Source: Entamoeba invadens IP1 (Eukaryota; Evosea; Mastigamoebida; Endamoebidae). From it: DNA of 10,002 nucleotides. Each line of letters starts with the position of its first letter. The stretch's first letter is position 1. The stretch spans positions 121,503 to 131,504 of the forward strand of contig NW_004191732.1 in NCBI RefSeq assembly GCF_000330505.1. The letters run 5' to 3'. The position numbers and the translations under genes were made by a program. Under the pieces are notes generated by a model, which had not been told where the DNA came from, did no database searches, and worked only from the letters and a program-made list of their open reading frames with translations. This document shows, one piece after another, positions 1-7,703 of the stretch.

Positions 1-2
1 TG

Positions 3-140
3 CATTCTATTATAAAATTTGACAATTTTAGTAATGTTAAATGTATTCCCCATTACATGTTTAAAAAGTGTTACAACTTAAAAGAAGTGGTTTTATTAAA
101 GACTTTACAAACAATTGACTTGATAAAACATTTTCTGTAA
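3..140 (+). CDS. C-terminal tail of a BspA-like leucine-rich repeat protein (5' partial)
   Basis: Frame 3 is open from the window edge to TAA at 138-140, giving 45 codons. Its middle reads KCIPHYMFKKCYNLKEVVL, which fits the BspA-type LRR pattern seen in Entamoeba (IPxxxFxxCxxLxxVxL, then a leucine/isoleucine-rich turn). In this family such repeats form a curved solenoid, and Entamoeba members are proposed to act in surface adhesion. The next repeat begins (LQTID) but stops before its usual CFxxC, so the stop may be natural or may itself be a truncation. It faces the (-) strand LRR gene tail to tail, with only 14 bases between the two stop codons. What lies upstream is outside the window, so I cannot say whether the whole gene is intact. 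Confidence 0.6.
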   Translation, partial: HSIIKFDNFSNVKCIPHYMFKKCYNLKEVVLLKTLQTIDLIKHFL

Positions 141-154
141 ATAATAAGTAAAAA

Positions 155-2035
155 TCACTTGTTTGAAATAACCTTCACCATTTTCAAAACACAATCTTTA
201 TTGATTCCAGAAAAGTCAAAAGTAGACTCATGGCACCTCTTTATAATTTTTGGATAAATTACTTCTTTTAAATTTTTGCAATAATAAAATGCTCTTCTTC
301 CTAAGTATTTTATTTTATCATTAAAAACAACCTTTTCAAGTTGAGTGCAATGCTCGAACGCATCTCTTTGCACCACTTCCAAATTTTTGGGCACTTCGAT
401 TGATTTGAGTTTGTAGTTCCCCTTGAAAGCATAAGCTTCAATAGTTTTTACGGAGTCATTAAGTTTTATTGACGTAAGCCTATTTAAAGCGAAACACATT
501 CTTGGTATAGTCACAATATTCCCATCCAAATCAATATCTTCCAAAGGACAATCAGTAAAGCATTTCGATTCAAGTTTTTCCAGATTTTTTAAAACCAATT
601 TGACTATTTCACCTGATCGAGTGTAAGCGGGATATAATGATTTGTACTCTTCAAAATTACTTCTGTCAAAACAATAAAACAGATTTTGCATTCCGCCGTT
701 GATTAATAGTTGTTTTACAAAGTATCCTTCATCTTTAAACGTTTAAGCATTTCCATTAGTATTTTGAACGAAAATTTGTGTTAAGTTTGTTGCTCCTTTT
801 GCACAACAATAAGAAAATTTGTGTGTTGAATTTTTAAATGTTATTGATTCCAACTTCGTACAATTTGGAAAGCAGTTGTTTGACACTCTATTTGTTTGGG
901 ATGGGAAATCAAATGTTCTTAAAGCACAGTTTTCAAAGGAATTAATCCCAACATAAGTCACTGTATCTGGTACTTTAACATGTGTCAACTTCGTGCAATT
1001 TTGAAAACAACAATTTTGGAGCTCGACGAGTTTTTCAGGAAGAATTAATGAAACCAAAGAACCGCATCCCATGAAACAAGCTTGTCCCAACGAGGTTATA
1101 TTGTCTGATAAATGTATGTTACAAAGGAAATTGCAGTTTATAAATGCCTGTTGATAAATAGAATTCACTTTTAAAGGTATTGAACAACATATTCCCATCT
1201 ATATTACGAGCTAATCCAAGAGAAAGAAGTCTTTGCAAATCGTTATTTTCAAGTGTGACATTGTTGCACTCTCTGTTAACCACTTCTTGGAACCTAAAAG
1301 GGACAATTTGAGTGATTTTGGTTGGTCCTCTAAATATCAAAGAATTGAGCATTTTAAACTTTGAGAAGAAATAATCTGTGATATTAGTGTCTGGGTATAA
1401 TATTAGAGTAGAAATTGAATTGTTTTCATTGAATATGGCATCAGAGATTACGACTGTATTTGGAATAAGAAAAGTAGTCAAACCAACACAATTAAAAAAA
1501 ATGCACCATAACATATTTTCTTAACAGAAAGTGGGAGGGAGATATTTTTCAATTATTGGCAATTATCAAAACAGTATTGTGGGATTATTTTAATTGAGTT
1601 TGTCAATACGACTTCAGTCAAATTTATTTGGTTTGCAAAACACGATTTCCTAAGAAAATTGACTTCTTTTGGTATATTATATTTTGGATCCTTTTGAAGT
1701 AATTCATTGAGACGTTTGGTAAAACTGGAAGACCCCAAACAAACCTTTTTGAATTTCAAATTGAATTTTTTATCATTCAAATATTGTTCATAATCAACTT
1801 CAAAATTAATAAACTTCTCGACATGGGAAACGGCTATGTCGTTTGAATTATAAAGAATTTGATATGTCATATTGTCGAATATTTTTGTGTTTTTGATGGG
1901 AAGTGGATTATAAAAAAACATTGAAAACACTTCTTTGCACTTTTTGCTAACTTGAGCAAAGGAGATGAAATTGTTGATGGTATTAAAGTATTTCACACAA
2001 ACCATCATATGATATTTATCTAACTGTATGCACAT
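155..2035 (-). pseudogene. BspA-like leucine-rich repeat surface protein, broken by two stops and two frameshifts
   Basis: The start is ATG at 2033-2035. It is followed by LDKYHMMVCVKYF and VSKKCKEVFSMFFYNPLPI, the conserved N-terminal block of Entamoeba BspA-like proteins. About sixteen LRRs of the form xxCFxxCxxLxxIxLPxxVxxIG follow, down to TGA at 155-157. That would be roughly 625 codons, normal for the family. Breaks: an in-frame TAA at 1553-1555 (CFDNC-Q-stop-LKNISLP, where the repeat continues straight through); a shift at an eight-base T run of the coding strand (1494-1501); a shift back at about 1180-1205; and an in-frame TAA at 743-745, after which the same frame resumes. The two shifts cancel, so both ends share one phase. 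No ATG exists upstream of 2035 in this frame. I infer a pseudogene; the family assignment is firm. Confidence 0.87.
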
Positions 2036-2055
2036 TTTCTGGTTTTCTTTGTTTT

Positions 2056-2071
2056 GTTCGCATTTTAAACT
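2056..2071 (-). promoter_or_regulatory. Possible Entamoeba core promoter elements of the LRR gene
   Basis: On the (-) strand, 21-24 bases before the ATG at 2035, there is a GAAC core (2056-2059). Just upstream of it is an A/T-rich AGTTTAAAATG stretch (2061-2071). Entamoeba core promoters are known to combine a TATA-like element, a GAAC element and an initiator close to a very short 5' leader. The spacing fits, but the TATA-like match is loose, and such words are common in AT-rich DNA. Confidence 0.28.
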
Positions 2072-2116
2072 TATTGGAATGAGGTAGATAAAAATCAAAA
2101 CTTTGAGTTTTGACAA

Positions 2117-2783
2117 TACCTCTAATTTGTATTTTGAGTCATCAATTTTATTATCAATATACTTAAAAAATATAGTAACTAATATGGCAAATGAATTTAG
2201 TGGGTTTTGTACGAAAAAAAATATCTTTCTTATTTGAGAATATGTAAAACATATTTTATATTTAAAGACATGGTCATCCTATTTTTTATAATCAACAATT
2301 TATTATTTTAGTTAAATAAATTGTAGTACAATAAAGGGAAAATAAGATGCCGAAAAAAAGATGCCAATCAAAATATAAATTTATTTTAATCTTTTTCATT
2401 TTATTAATAATTTGAATTATTATCGATAATAATTTTGTATTTAAAATAACCAATAGTTGCGAGCATCCTCTATATTCTAGCATTCTGTATTTCCTCCCAC
2501 TGTACATAAATGGTATAATTTAAGTTCTGTTGTATTTAATTAATAATTGTTGTGTTGAAAAACAAGTTTTAAATAATAATTTTTACATCAAAAAAACCAA
2601 AAAGAAAAGACTGCAGCAGTTGAGTCAAAAGATAAACTTGTAAAATATTATTATTTACTTATAATATTATAGTGTTAATGTCATGTATACACTTTAAATA
2701 AAAAAAGTGATTTATCAATGTAATCGAAAAATGACAAAAAAAACATTTTATATCACAAAACACAACATTATATCAAAATCGGA
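2117..2783. other. AT-rich intergenic stretch
   Basis: This lies between the start of the LRR pseudogene and the end of the TLDc pseudogene. I find no convincing gene. A 71-codon (-) ORF (2292-2507, ATG start) is rich in I, L, K and N as expected by chance here, and matches no family I know. A TATTTAAAG word, like the Entamoeba TATA-like element, lies on the (+) strand at 2259-2267 with no gene after it. A 20-bp perfect palindrome lies at 2415-2434. Confidence 0.6.
2415..2434. repeat. 20-bp perfect palindrome centred on ATCGAT
   Basis: The sequence AATTATTATCGATAATAATT reads the same on both strands. There is no spacer, so it is a dyad rather than a hairpin with a loop. It lies inside non-coding DNA 380 bases upstream of the LRR gene start. 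It could be a binding site for a dimeric protein, but a palindrome made mostly of A and T is not strong evidence. Confidence 0.5.
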
Positions 2784-3688
2784 TTAAACCAATTGAAACA
2801 CAGTCAGTCTTGACATGGTAAATAACTTTTCTTTATTCATGTTATTACCGTACATCATTTTGAATAAAGTGGAAGCACCTTTATCGTATAATTCACTGTT
2901 TTCTTTTCTTATATAAAGCACATCAAATACTTTAAAAAGGTTTTCTGATTGATCATCATTACAAAAGAATGCCTTGTTTGTTAAATCGGGCCGATGCCAT
3001 GTACTTTTGTATTGCTTCTAATCAAAAGTAAACAAAAATGCTCTTGGGGAATTGCAATATTTTTGTAAAGATATTTTATTATATATAACTGCTCCAAATT
3101 TATCGCCGTCTTCATCTTCTATTAAAAAGACAAGATTTTTTCTTCCACATATGTTCTGACTAAAAACGCTGTCACCAACATCATAAAAATCGTTGTTTGA
3201 ATCAAATACTTTACTCTCAACATTTAATCCAGTCCATTTTTCAAATACATTTTTTTCTTCTTGTGTAATAGAGTCATCAAACAAATATTTTTTTATTATT
3301 TTTGGTGAAGTTCCTTGACTCTGAGATTTTGTCCAATATTTATAATGGGGCTTTTCTTTTTTTCTAGTGCTATTAATTGTAATATATATTCATTATATTC
3401 AGTATTTCCTTGTTCTACTATACCTGTTTTTTGTGTTTCAAAATCAGTTTTAATCGAATTTAAAAGGTATAAAACTTTGTCAATTTCGTTCACAAGAAGA
3501 TCTCTTCTAAATAAAAATTCGTCCATTTTGTCTATCTTACCTTCCAAAACTTCAATTCTTTGGTCAATTGTTATTGCTTTTTCTTCATTTGCCATCTTAA
3601 AAGACGTTTGTTCAAAAATTGGAGTCTTTTTTGTTAATTCCTCTACCTTATTAATTTGAGAAACAAGTTGTGTGACAAATATTTCCAT
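2784..3688 (-). pseudogene. Coiled-coil plus TLDc-domain protein, broken by a frameshift and a TAG stop
   Basis: ATG at 3686-3688 opens a 130-codon frame that is polar and heptad-like (for example IDQRIEVLEGKIDKMDEFL), a likely coiled coil. At a seven-base T run on the given strand (3357-3363) the reading shifts frame, then continues through KYLFDDSITQEEKNVFEKW into a TLDc-like core: WTG..., VFDSNND, NLVFLIEDEDGDKFGAVI and RAFLFTFD. There a TAG (3018-3020) interrupts. The same frame runs on for 77 codons to TAA at 2784-2786, ending LTVFQL, which resembles the last strand of TLDc domains. Entamoeba has many coiled-coil/TLDc proteins; in other eukaryotes TLDc proteins bind the V-ATPase and affect oxidative-stress resistance. 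The TLDc frame has no ATG at its upstream end (3282-3284 is TTG), which supports one broken gene of about 300 codons rather than two. Confidence 0.8.
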
Positions 3689-4058
3689 GTTGTATTATTT
3701 ACAAATAAGGTTTAATTTGCACCTTTTTGTTTAGTTTTTTAAGTTACTACTGTGGTTGGCAAAATAGAAGTTAAAAACTAAATATTATTATAACTATATC
3801 TATATAATATAGTTATATCTCCAAAATTGCTAAACTATACAATTGTTGTTTTACCTTATTGAACTTAAATTATTGAATGTACTATATAATTATAGTAAAG
3901 ATAATTATAAGAAATATATCATGTTATTTAGTATTTAATTAATTTTGTGTTATTTATGTTATTAAAATAAACTATTAGAATTAACTATTAATAATATCTT
4001 TTTATAATAATAAATACATGTTGAGTTTGACATACCAGTCATTAATATATATTGAGTC
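3689..4058. other. AT-rich intergenic stretch between divergent genes
   Basis: This is the head-to-head spacer between the TLDc pseudogene (-) and the 97-codon ORF (+), so any promoters of both should lie here. It is almost pure A and T. I see no open frame of note and no convincing full Entamoeba core promoter. The only clear structure is the inverted repeat at 3789-3817. Confidence 0.6.
3789..3817. repeat. 11-bp perfect inverted repeat, 7-base loop
   Basis: The left arm TATAACTATAT (3789-3799) and the right arm ATATAGTTATA (3807-3817) are exact reverse complements. The repeat lies about 100 bases upstream of the TLDc pseudogene start. As RNA it would be a weak A-U hairpin. A role is not indicated. 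Confidence 0.5.
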
Positions 4059-4352
4059 ATGAATGTGTTTACTCATTTGCGAGGCATAGAAGACCACCAC
4101 GAGATTCAAGTTCTCATTAAAAGTTCAGAAGCGATTTGTGTTTGTGGGTTTGCACGAAAGAGTGTTCATGTTGACTTGATAAATGACCGTGTTATTCACT
4201 TTCAAGTGATGGGGATTGTAGCGGGGATGGCACAACCGCCAGTACTCAAATTCAGGGTCAATGGAAAGGAGGTTCTTGTTGAAAACAAGAATGTGTTGCC
4301 TGAGATAGTTGTGAGGGAGTTACATCCAATCATTGGGATGACTACAAAATAA
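4059..4352 (+). CDS. Hypothetical protein, 97 residues, family not recognised
   Basis: This is an intact ATG-to-TAA ORF whose base composition is visibly richer in G and C than its flanks, with many codons ending in G or C. That makes it more credible than the AT-rich ORFs around it. The protein is mixed polar/hydrophobic, with alternating residues suggesting beta strands (VHVDLINDRVIHFQVMGIV, VLKFRVNGKEVLVE). It has no signal peptide or membrane segment and only two cysteines (CVC near residue 28). I do not recognise the family. A fragmented (+) gene of similar composition begins 111 bases downstream, and a T-rich stretch after the stop would suit an Entamoeba 3' end. It may be a small gene, or the surviving N-terminal piece of a longer gene now broken up across 4059-5143; the sequence does not decide this. 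Confidence 0.6.
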   Translation: MNVFTHLRGIEDHHEIQVLIKSSEAICVCGFARKSVHVDLINDRVIHFQVMGIVAGMAQPPVLKFRVNGKEVLVENKNVLPEIVVRELHPIIGMTTK

Positions 4353-4463
4353 ATGTTCTTTGTGTTTTTGTTTTGTATTTCAAAAATCACACAATATAAC
4401 GTTCCAGTCTTTTTTTACGAGTCTTTTCTTTAAAATGTAAACAAAATATAAAATTTGAATGTA

Positions 4464-5143
4464 ATGATAAAAAATGAATTTGTCACATCAGTTAGTTGCG
4501 GTGAATGTGATGAAGTACTCCCAGTCACCGGGCACACCAATCGCTGGCTTTTCAATTACAAACTTTTTTAACGTTATTTCCAGCCAACGCTATTTGTGCT
4601 TGTGTGATGCAAATGCCCAACTTCCTTTGATTCCAAAGAAGTGCATTTTGTTCTCGCTGATTACAATTCTCCACTCCTGTTCGTTCGAAGCACTTGGCGC
4701 AAATCTGATCTTTTCGAGTATTTTGAGAGTGAACTTCTCTGGTGCGTTTTCCATGTTGTATTTGGTCTTTGCATTTCGAATGTAAATGATTTACTCAACT
4801 TTTTTCTCTTTCGCAAGCCTGTAATTATAGATATGAGTTCACTGCCATTGCCACTGTTTCCAACTGGAGAAACACATGGAATGTAATCAGTAGACAAGTT
4901 GTACTGAATTGCAGTGAAGACGGACGTCATGAATGTCCCACTCAACCACATAGTTTTGAGGCCGAGGCGAATGCATATCAGAATGATCAGGTGCATCAGA
5001 TACCCACACGACAAGTCGCTGTTCCGTCGTTTTTCCCCGTCACACCGAAGATCCAATACTTCGAGCCCGTGATGAATTCAAACGTACAAAATGAACAACA
5101 AGCAAATTTGAAATGCAAATTTGCTTGTTGTTCGGGGGCATAG
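4464..5143 (+). pseudogene. Fragmented gene of unknown family spread over three frames
   Basis: No single frame spans this G/C-richer stretch, but protein-like sequence moves from frame to frame. ATG at 4464 opens 36 codons containing SCGECDEVLP and HTNRWLFNYKLF. At a six-base T run (4563-4568) it can pass to a frame reading YLCLCDANAQLPLIPKKC. It then passes to a frame reading EVHFVLADYNSPLLFVR and LFEYFESELLWCVFHVVFGL. At a second six-base T run (4800-4805) it passes to a frame reading YRYEFTAIATVSNWRNTWNV, then a Q/N-rich polar tail, ending TAG at 5141-5143. CxxC followed by CxC suggests possible metal binding, but I recognise no family. The antisense 131-codon ORF (4661-5056) has a less protein-like composition, so I prefer the (+) strand. 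Three shifts in 680 bases imply decay, or a badly called sequence. Confidence 0.45.
5093..5133. repeat. Perfect 18-bp inverted repeat with 5-base loop
   Basis: GAACAACAAGCAAATTTG (5093-5110) and its exact reverse complement (5116-5133) flank the loop AAATG. It sits at the 3' end of the fragmented (+) gene, where the arm is read EQQANL. On the (-) strand the arm is again read EQQANL in the frame downstream of the short ORF at 5185-5280. So two opposed coding pieces meet in it. It could form a strong hairpin in RNA, or mark an inversion or template-switch joint. Confidence 0.85.
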
Positions 5144-5184
5144 TGTTGATTTTGGCGATGAATGTGTTGATTGCAGTCACTTAG

Positions 5185-5280
5185 TCAGTTGTTGGATATA
5201 GTGCCATACGTTCTTGTCGAGACTCGGTCTAACAGTGTCTGTTCCAAGGAGGAAAAATCAATTTCTGACGTTTCAGCCAT
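5185..5280 (-). CDS. Short ORF, 31 residues, probable 5' end of a broken gene
   Basis: ATG at 5278-5280 starts an acidic, non-AT-biased peptide (MAETSEIDFSSLEQTLLDRV...) that ends at TGA 5185-5187. The same frame stays open for 62 further codons to TGA at 4996-4998, passing through the 18-bp inverted repeat (reading EQQANL) and then antisense to the (+) gene. A TATA-like box lies 33-41 bases upstream, a spacing typical of Entamoeba promoters with short leaders. The family is unknown. I infer the N-terminus of a gene cut off by the stop or by a rearrangement at the inverted repeat. It could also be a chance ORF, since it is short. Confidence 0.35.
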   Translation of the reverse strand: MAETSEIDFSSLEQTLLDRVSTRTYGTISNN

Positions 5281-5312
5281 GTGGTGTGTTGTGTTTATGA
5301 GTTTTAGTTATT

Positions 5313-5321
5313 CTTTATATA
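5313..5321 (-). promoter_or_regulatory. TATA-like element upstream of the 31-codon ORF
   Basis: On the (-) strand this reads TATATAAAG, close to the Entamoeba TATA-like consensus (GTATTTAAA followed by G or C). It lies 33-41 bases before the ATG at 5280, where a core element is expected if the leader is very short. It is a single short motif in AT-rich DNA, so the support is limited. Confidence 0.35.
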
Positions 5322-5351
5322 TTCTGTGCATTGAATAACTCCAAAACATTA

Positions 5352-5402
5352 AAACGAAATGAAAATTCGTTTGATGTTTGACTTGAATTTCATTCAAGTC
5401 AA
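5352..5402. repeat. Two adjacent hairpins
   Basis: The first has arms AAACGAA (5352-5358) and TTCGTTT (5366-5372). The second has arms TTGACTTGAA (5378-5387) and TTCAAGTCAA (5393-5402) around a 5-base loop. They are only five bases apart. No T run follows that would suggest a terminator, and I know no function for them. Confidence 0.45.
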
Positions 5403-5509
5403 TTAGAAATTAACATTTATTATTTAACAGTTATTTGTAATTAAAAGATTGTCATAAAAAATCAATTAATTTTCATGTTATAAATGATTAATTACGAGAT
5501 ATTCATTTA

Positions 5510-5557
5510 AACGAAATTTTATAATATGACGTCATGTAACAAATGTGATATTTCGTT
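5510..5557. repeat. Inverted repeat AACGAAAT around a palindromic ATGACGTCAT
   Basis: AACGAAAT (5510-5517) and ATTTCGTT (5550-5557) are exact inverted arms. Between them, at 5526-5535, is the 10-bp palindrome ATGACGTCAT, which contains TGACGTCA, the classical CRE word bound by bZIP factors in other eukaryotes. The CGAAAT word also occurs in the hairpin at 5352-5372. A binding site is possible, but no gene starts nearby. Confidence 0.4.
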
Positions 5558-6597
5558 ATCAAAGCTGTTATTGTATTTTAATTAATAAAACGTTTGGTGC
5601 TGATTACAGTTTTTATTTTTTCTATATCTTTTATTGTTGTTGGGTTTATTAAAACATGAGTATACTTTGTCTTGATTGTATTTTTTTTAAATGCATAACA
5701 TTTTCTATTGTCAATAGTATAAAATGTTAGTTTTATTAACATATGTTTAATAAATGAATTTTTATTATCAAACAAATTGGTTAATACAAACCACTTATTT
5801 ATTAATTTATAAAAATAACTTACAACAACAAAAAATATTATTTAATTGTCATTTCTATTTAAAATGAACATTGATTTAAAATATAAATATTTTTTTAATT
5901 AAGAAATAATAACACATTCCTGATATTTACTTTGTTGTGTTACTTGTTTGCTCTAACCAATGAAAATACCGACTCTATAAAAATACAAAGTGTTATTGTT
6001 TGTTAAATAATTTTTAATTCAACAACTTTATTATCCTTGTGATTGTAATAATTGTTTGTAAAAAATGTAATTCATTGTTTTGTTAAATAAATAGGTTGGA
6101 ATAATTAAAACAAGATAAATTTGTCTTTTTTGATAGACATTTTTATTTTTATATCTTGACTTTTCAAATAACAGTTACTTTCGGATTTAAAAAACACATT
6201 AAATATTATTATATTAATATAAAATTAATTAACAACAAAACATACTTGAAAAGAAAAAATGATTGGTGAAAATATCAAAATTTATCAAATTATACCACAC
6301 AATTAAAACCGTCTGGCCAACAACATAGAATATTTCAAATACAACAAAAAGCTTTTTAATGAATACTTTTTATTTAAAATTTTAAAATATAACAATTATT
6401 TTTAAATTTAAGTAAAAATACAATAAAAATGACTAAATAACAAAGATAAAAAGAGACATAATAGAGTTGTTTTGATATTTTAATTCAAAGTACAGACTTT
6501 ATGATTCAAATAAAGTGTTTTGGGGTTCCAACTTGTGTAAAAGAAAAATAATAATTGAGTCACAAGCATTGAATATATTATAAAACCACAAAATAAT

Positions 6598-6822
6598 TCA
6601 AAACATGGCATATATAGATGCAAAATTCTTGTATTTCGACATGTTATTTATAGTATATCGTGCCATAATTTGATCAATAATACGATAATTAAAAATAGAA
6701 AAAAATAATATATAAACAAGATTTTGATAATCTAACTCATCAATTAATTCTAAACAACGACATTCAAAGTCTATCACGAAGTTATCTACCGCAAAATCTT
6801 TGTATCGACTAAATGGAGTTAG
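6598..6822 (-). pseudogene. Possible coding remnant (74-codon open frame without a start)
   Basis: Open from 6822 down to TGA at 6598-6600, with no ATG in its first 50 codons. Parts look like protein rather than AT noise: RYKDFAVDNFVIDFECRCLE and LIDELDYQNLVYIL, with hydrophobic residues at helix-like spacing. Directly upstream, another frame reads NHLQALLFEAYIVTN and meets this one near 6820, as if split by a frameshift. A frame of this length is expected once or so by chance in a window this AT-rich, so I hold it weakly. If real, it could be the C-terminal end of the decayed repeat gene suggested at 7209-7624. Confidence 0.22.
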
Positions 6823-7208
6823 TTACAATATAAGCTTCAAACAAAAGAGCTTGTAAATGGTTTCCATATACATATTAATGGAAACAATGAAAATTGATAA
6901 TAACCAAATTATACATCAGATATAATTGACAATGTAACTAAAATGAAAACAAACATAACAAGAATATTCTTTATGTGTCTTAAGAATCATACAATTGATG
7001 TGTTGTGTGCAAATTATATTAAAAACGACAAAAAATAAACATATTTAATTCACAACACGTGTTCGAAGGCGTCACTAACTTGAGAGTAGCAGAAATTATT
7101 TATAAATACTCTCTTCATTGTATCATTATTTAAAATCAATTAAACGCCTTCCCATTTGGTCATGCAAGCTTTGTTTAAATATTATACACGGGTTGTTTTT
7201 TCTTGTTA
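6823..7208. other. AT-rich stretch with a nested inverted repeat
   Basis: No supported gene. Short (-) frames read NNFCYSQVSDAFEHVL (ending near 7050) and MGRRLIDFK, but both are interrupted at once by stops. They may be remnants of the decayed region to the right. The nested inverted repeat at 7065-7151 is the clearest structure. Confidence 0.45.
7065..7151. repeat. Nested inverted repeats (outer 8 bp, inner 7 bp)
   Basis: Outer arms GAAGGCGT (7065-7072) and ACGCCTTC (7144-7151) enclose inner arms GAGAGTA (7082-7088) and TACTCTC (7107-7113). All are exact. The G/C-containing outer stem stands out in AT-rich surroundings and would give a long two-stem fold in RNA. I see no known RNA family in it. 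Confidence 0.4.
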
Positions 7209-7624
7209 AACATTTAAAATATTAACCACATAGAATATAAGCACCCAATAATAGGCCGGCTTTTGAAGAGTCGGCAAATCATGTAAATAAAAATTTACAT
7301 GGTTTATATTACAATTCAAATCCACCACAAACACAATATCATCACTATGACTCTTCTACATGCAAAAGAGTCTATACTTATTTCCGATACATACTCATGG
7401 TAATTATAAATGATATTCAAACAATTTATGAACATTGCTTAAATAGCAAACAATCACAACTTTATTTGTTAATGCAATATATTTAAATACGAGGGTTTAT
7501 TACAATTGACATTTATAATACCATTATGACTCTTTTATTAAAAAGAGTGCTTCTATGTTGTGAACGGACTACAATTATAACGAACATGGATCAAACTTTA
7601 TTAATGATTCGCGTTTAAATAGCA
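7209..7624 (-). repeat. Degenerate repeat of roughly 180 bases, perhaps the remains of a repeat-protein gene
   Basis: Landmarks recur in the same order: GGTTTAT...ACAATT (7301-7316, then 7494-7507), TATGACTCTT...AAGAGT hairpins (7346-7372, then 7525-7548), and TAAATAGCA (7440-7448, then 7616-7624). The offsets are 191, 179 and 176 bases. On the (-) strand the two copies read KSHSDDIVFVVDLNCN (frame open 7209-7355) and KSHNGIINVNCNKPSYLNIL (open 7472-7534). An adjacent frame just upstream of the second reads HNIEALFLIK. This resembles an ankyrin-type unit (NxxALxLLI...DINCN...LH), a common repeat in Entamoeba proteins. Stops and shifts occur every few dozen codons. Either a dead repeat gene or a coincidence of short words is possible. 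Confidence 0.28.
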
Positions 7625-7665
7625 TTATATAGTATTCAAATCAACAAAATTCACGGAGGTTTGAG

Positions 7666-7703
7666 CGCTCAAATTATGAATATAATTTTGAGCGATTCAT
7701 AAT
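7666..7703. repeat. Overlapping alternative hairpins
   Basis: CGCTCAAATTAT (7666-7677) pairs with ATAATTTTGAGCG (7682-7694) with one bulged base. ATTATGAAT (7673-7681) pairs exactly with ATTCATAAT (7695-7703). The two stems share bases, so only one can form at a time. Mutually exclusive stems can act as a switch, but nothing nearby suggests a regulated gene. Confidence 0.4.

Larger units (their letters stand above)
5322..6597. other. Long AT-rich stretch without a supported gene
   Basis: I find no reliable coding sequence here. A 65-codon (-) frame (5578-5775) begins with TTG rather than ATG and has the K/I/N/T-rich content expected from random AT-rich DNA. The visible structure is three inverted repeats near the left end (5352-5372, 5378-5402, 5510-5557). 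Beyond about 5560 there are only A/T tracts and short chance hairpins. Confidence 0.6.

Noticed and set aside
2036..2116. N-terminal extension of the LRR gene that looks like a signal peptide (hydrophobic LIFIYLIPISL)
   Set aside because: The extension begins with TTG and contains no ATG in frame. The canonical family start is the ATG at 2033-2035, so the extension is probably leader or promoter DNA.
2292..2507. 71-codon (-) ORF with a hydrophobic tail
   Set aside because: It lies in AT-rich non-coding DNA with the I/L/K/N bias expected by chance, and shows no family motif.
3315..3659. 114-codon (+) strand ORF
   Set aside because: It is antisense to the coiled-coil part of the TLDc gene, which has clear heptad and family features.
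4661..5056. 131-codon (-) strand ORF
   Set aside because: It is antisense to the more protein-like (+) frames, with scattered basic and hydrophobic composition and no recognisable motif; I treat it as a shadow.
5578..5775. 65-codon (-) frame
   Set aside because: It starts with TTG, has AT-noise composition, and is flanked by dense stops.
7055..7075. GTTCGAA word like a tRNA T-loop
   Set aside because: The flanking five bases are not complementary and no cloverleaf fits.
7311..7330. tRNA T-loop-like word (TTCAAATCC followed by ACCA)
   Set aside because: The flanking bases do not pair as a T-stem, and no acceptor or anticodon arm can be found.
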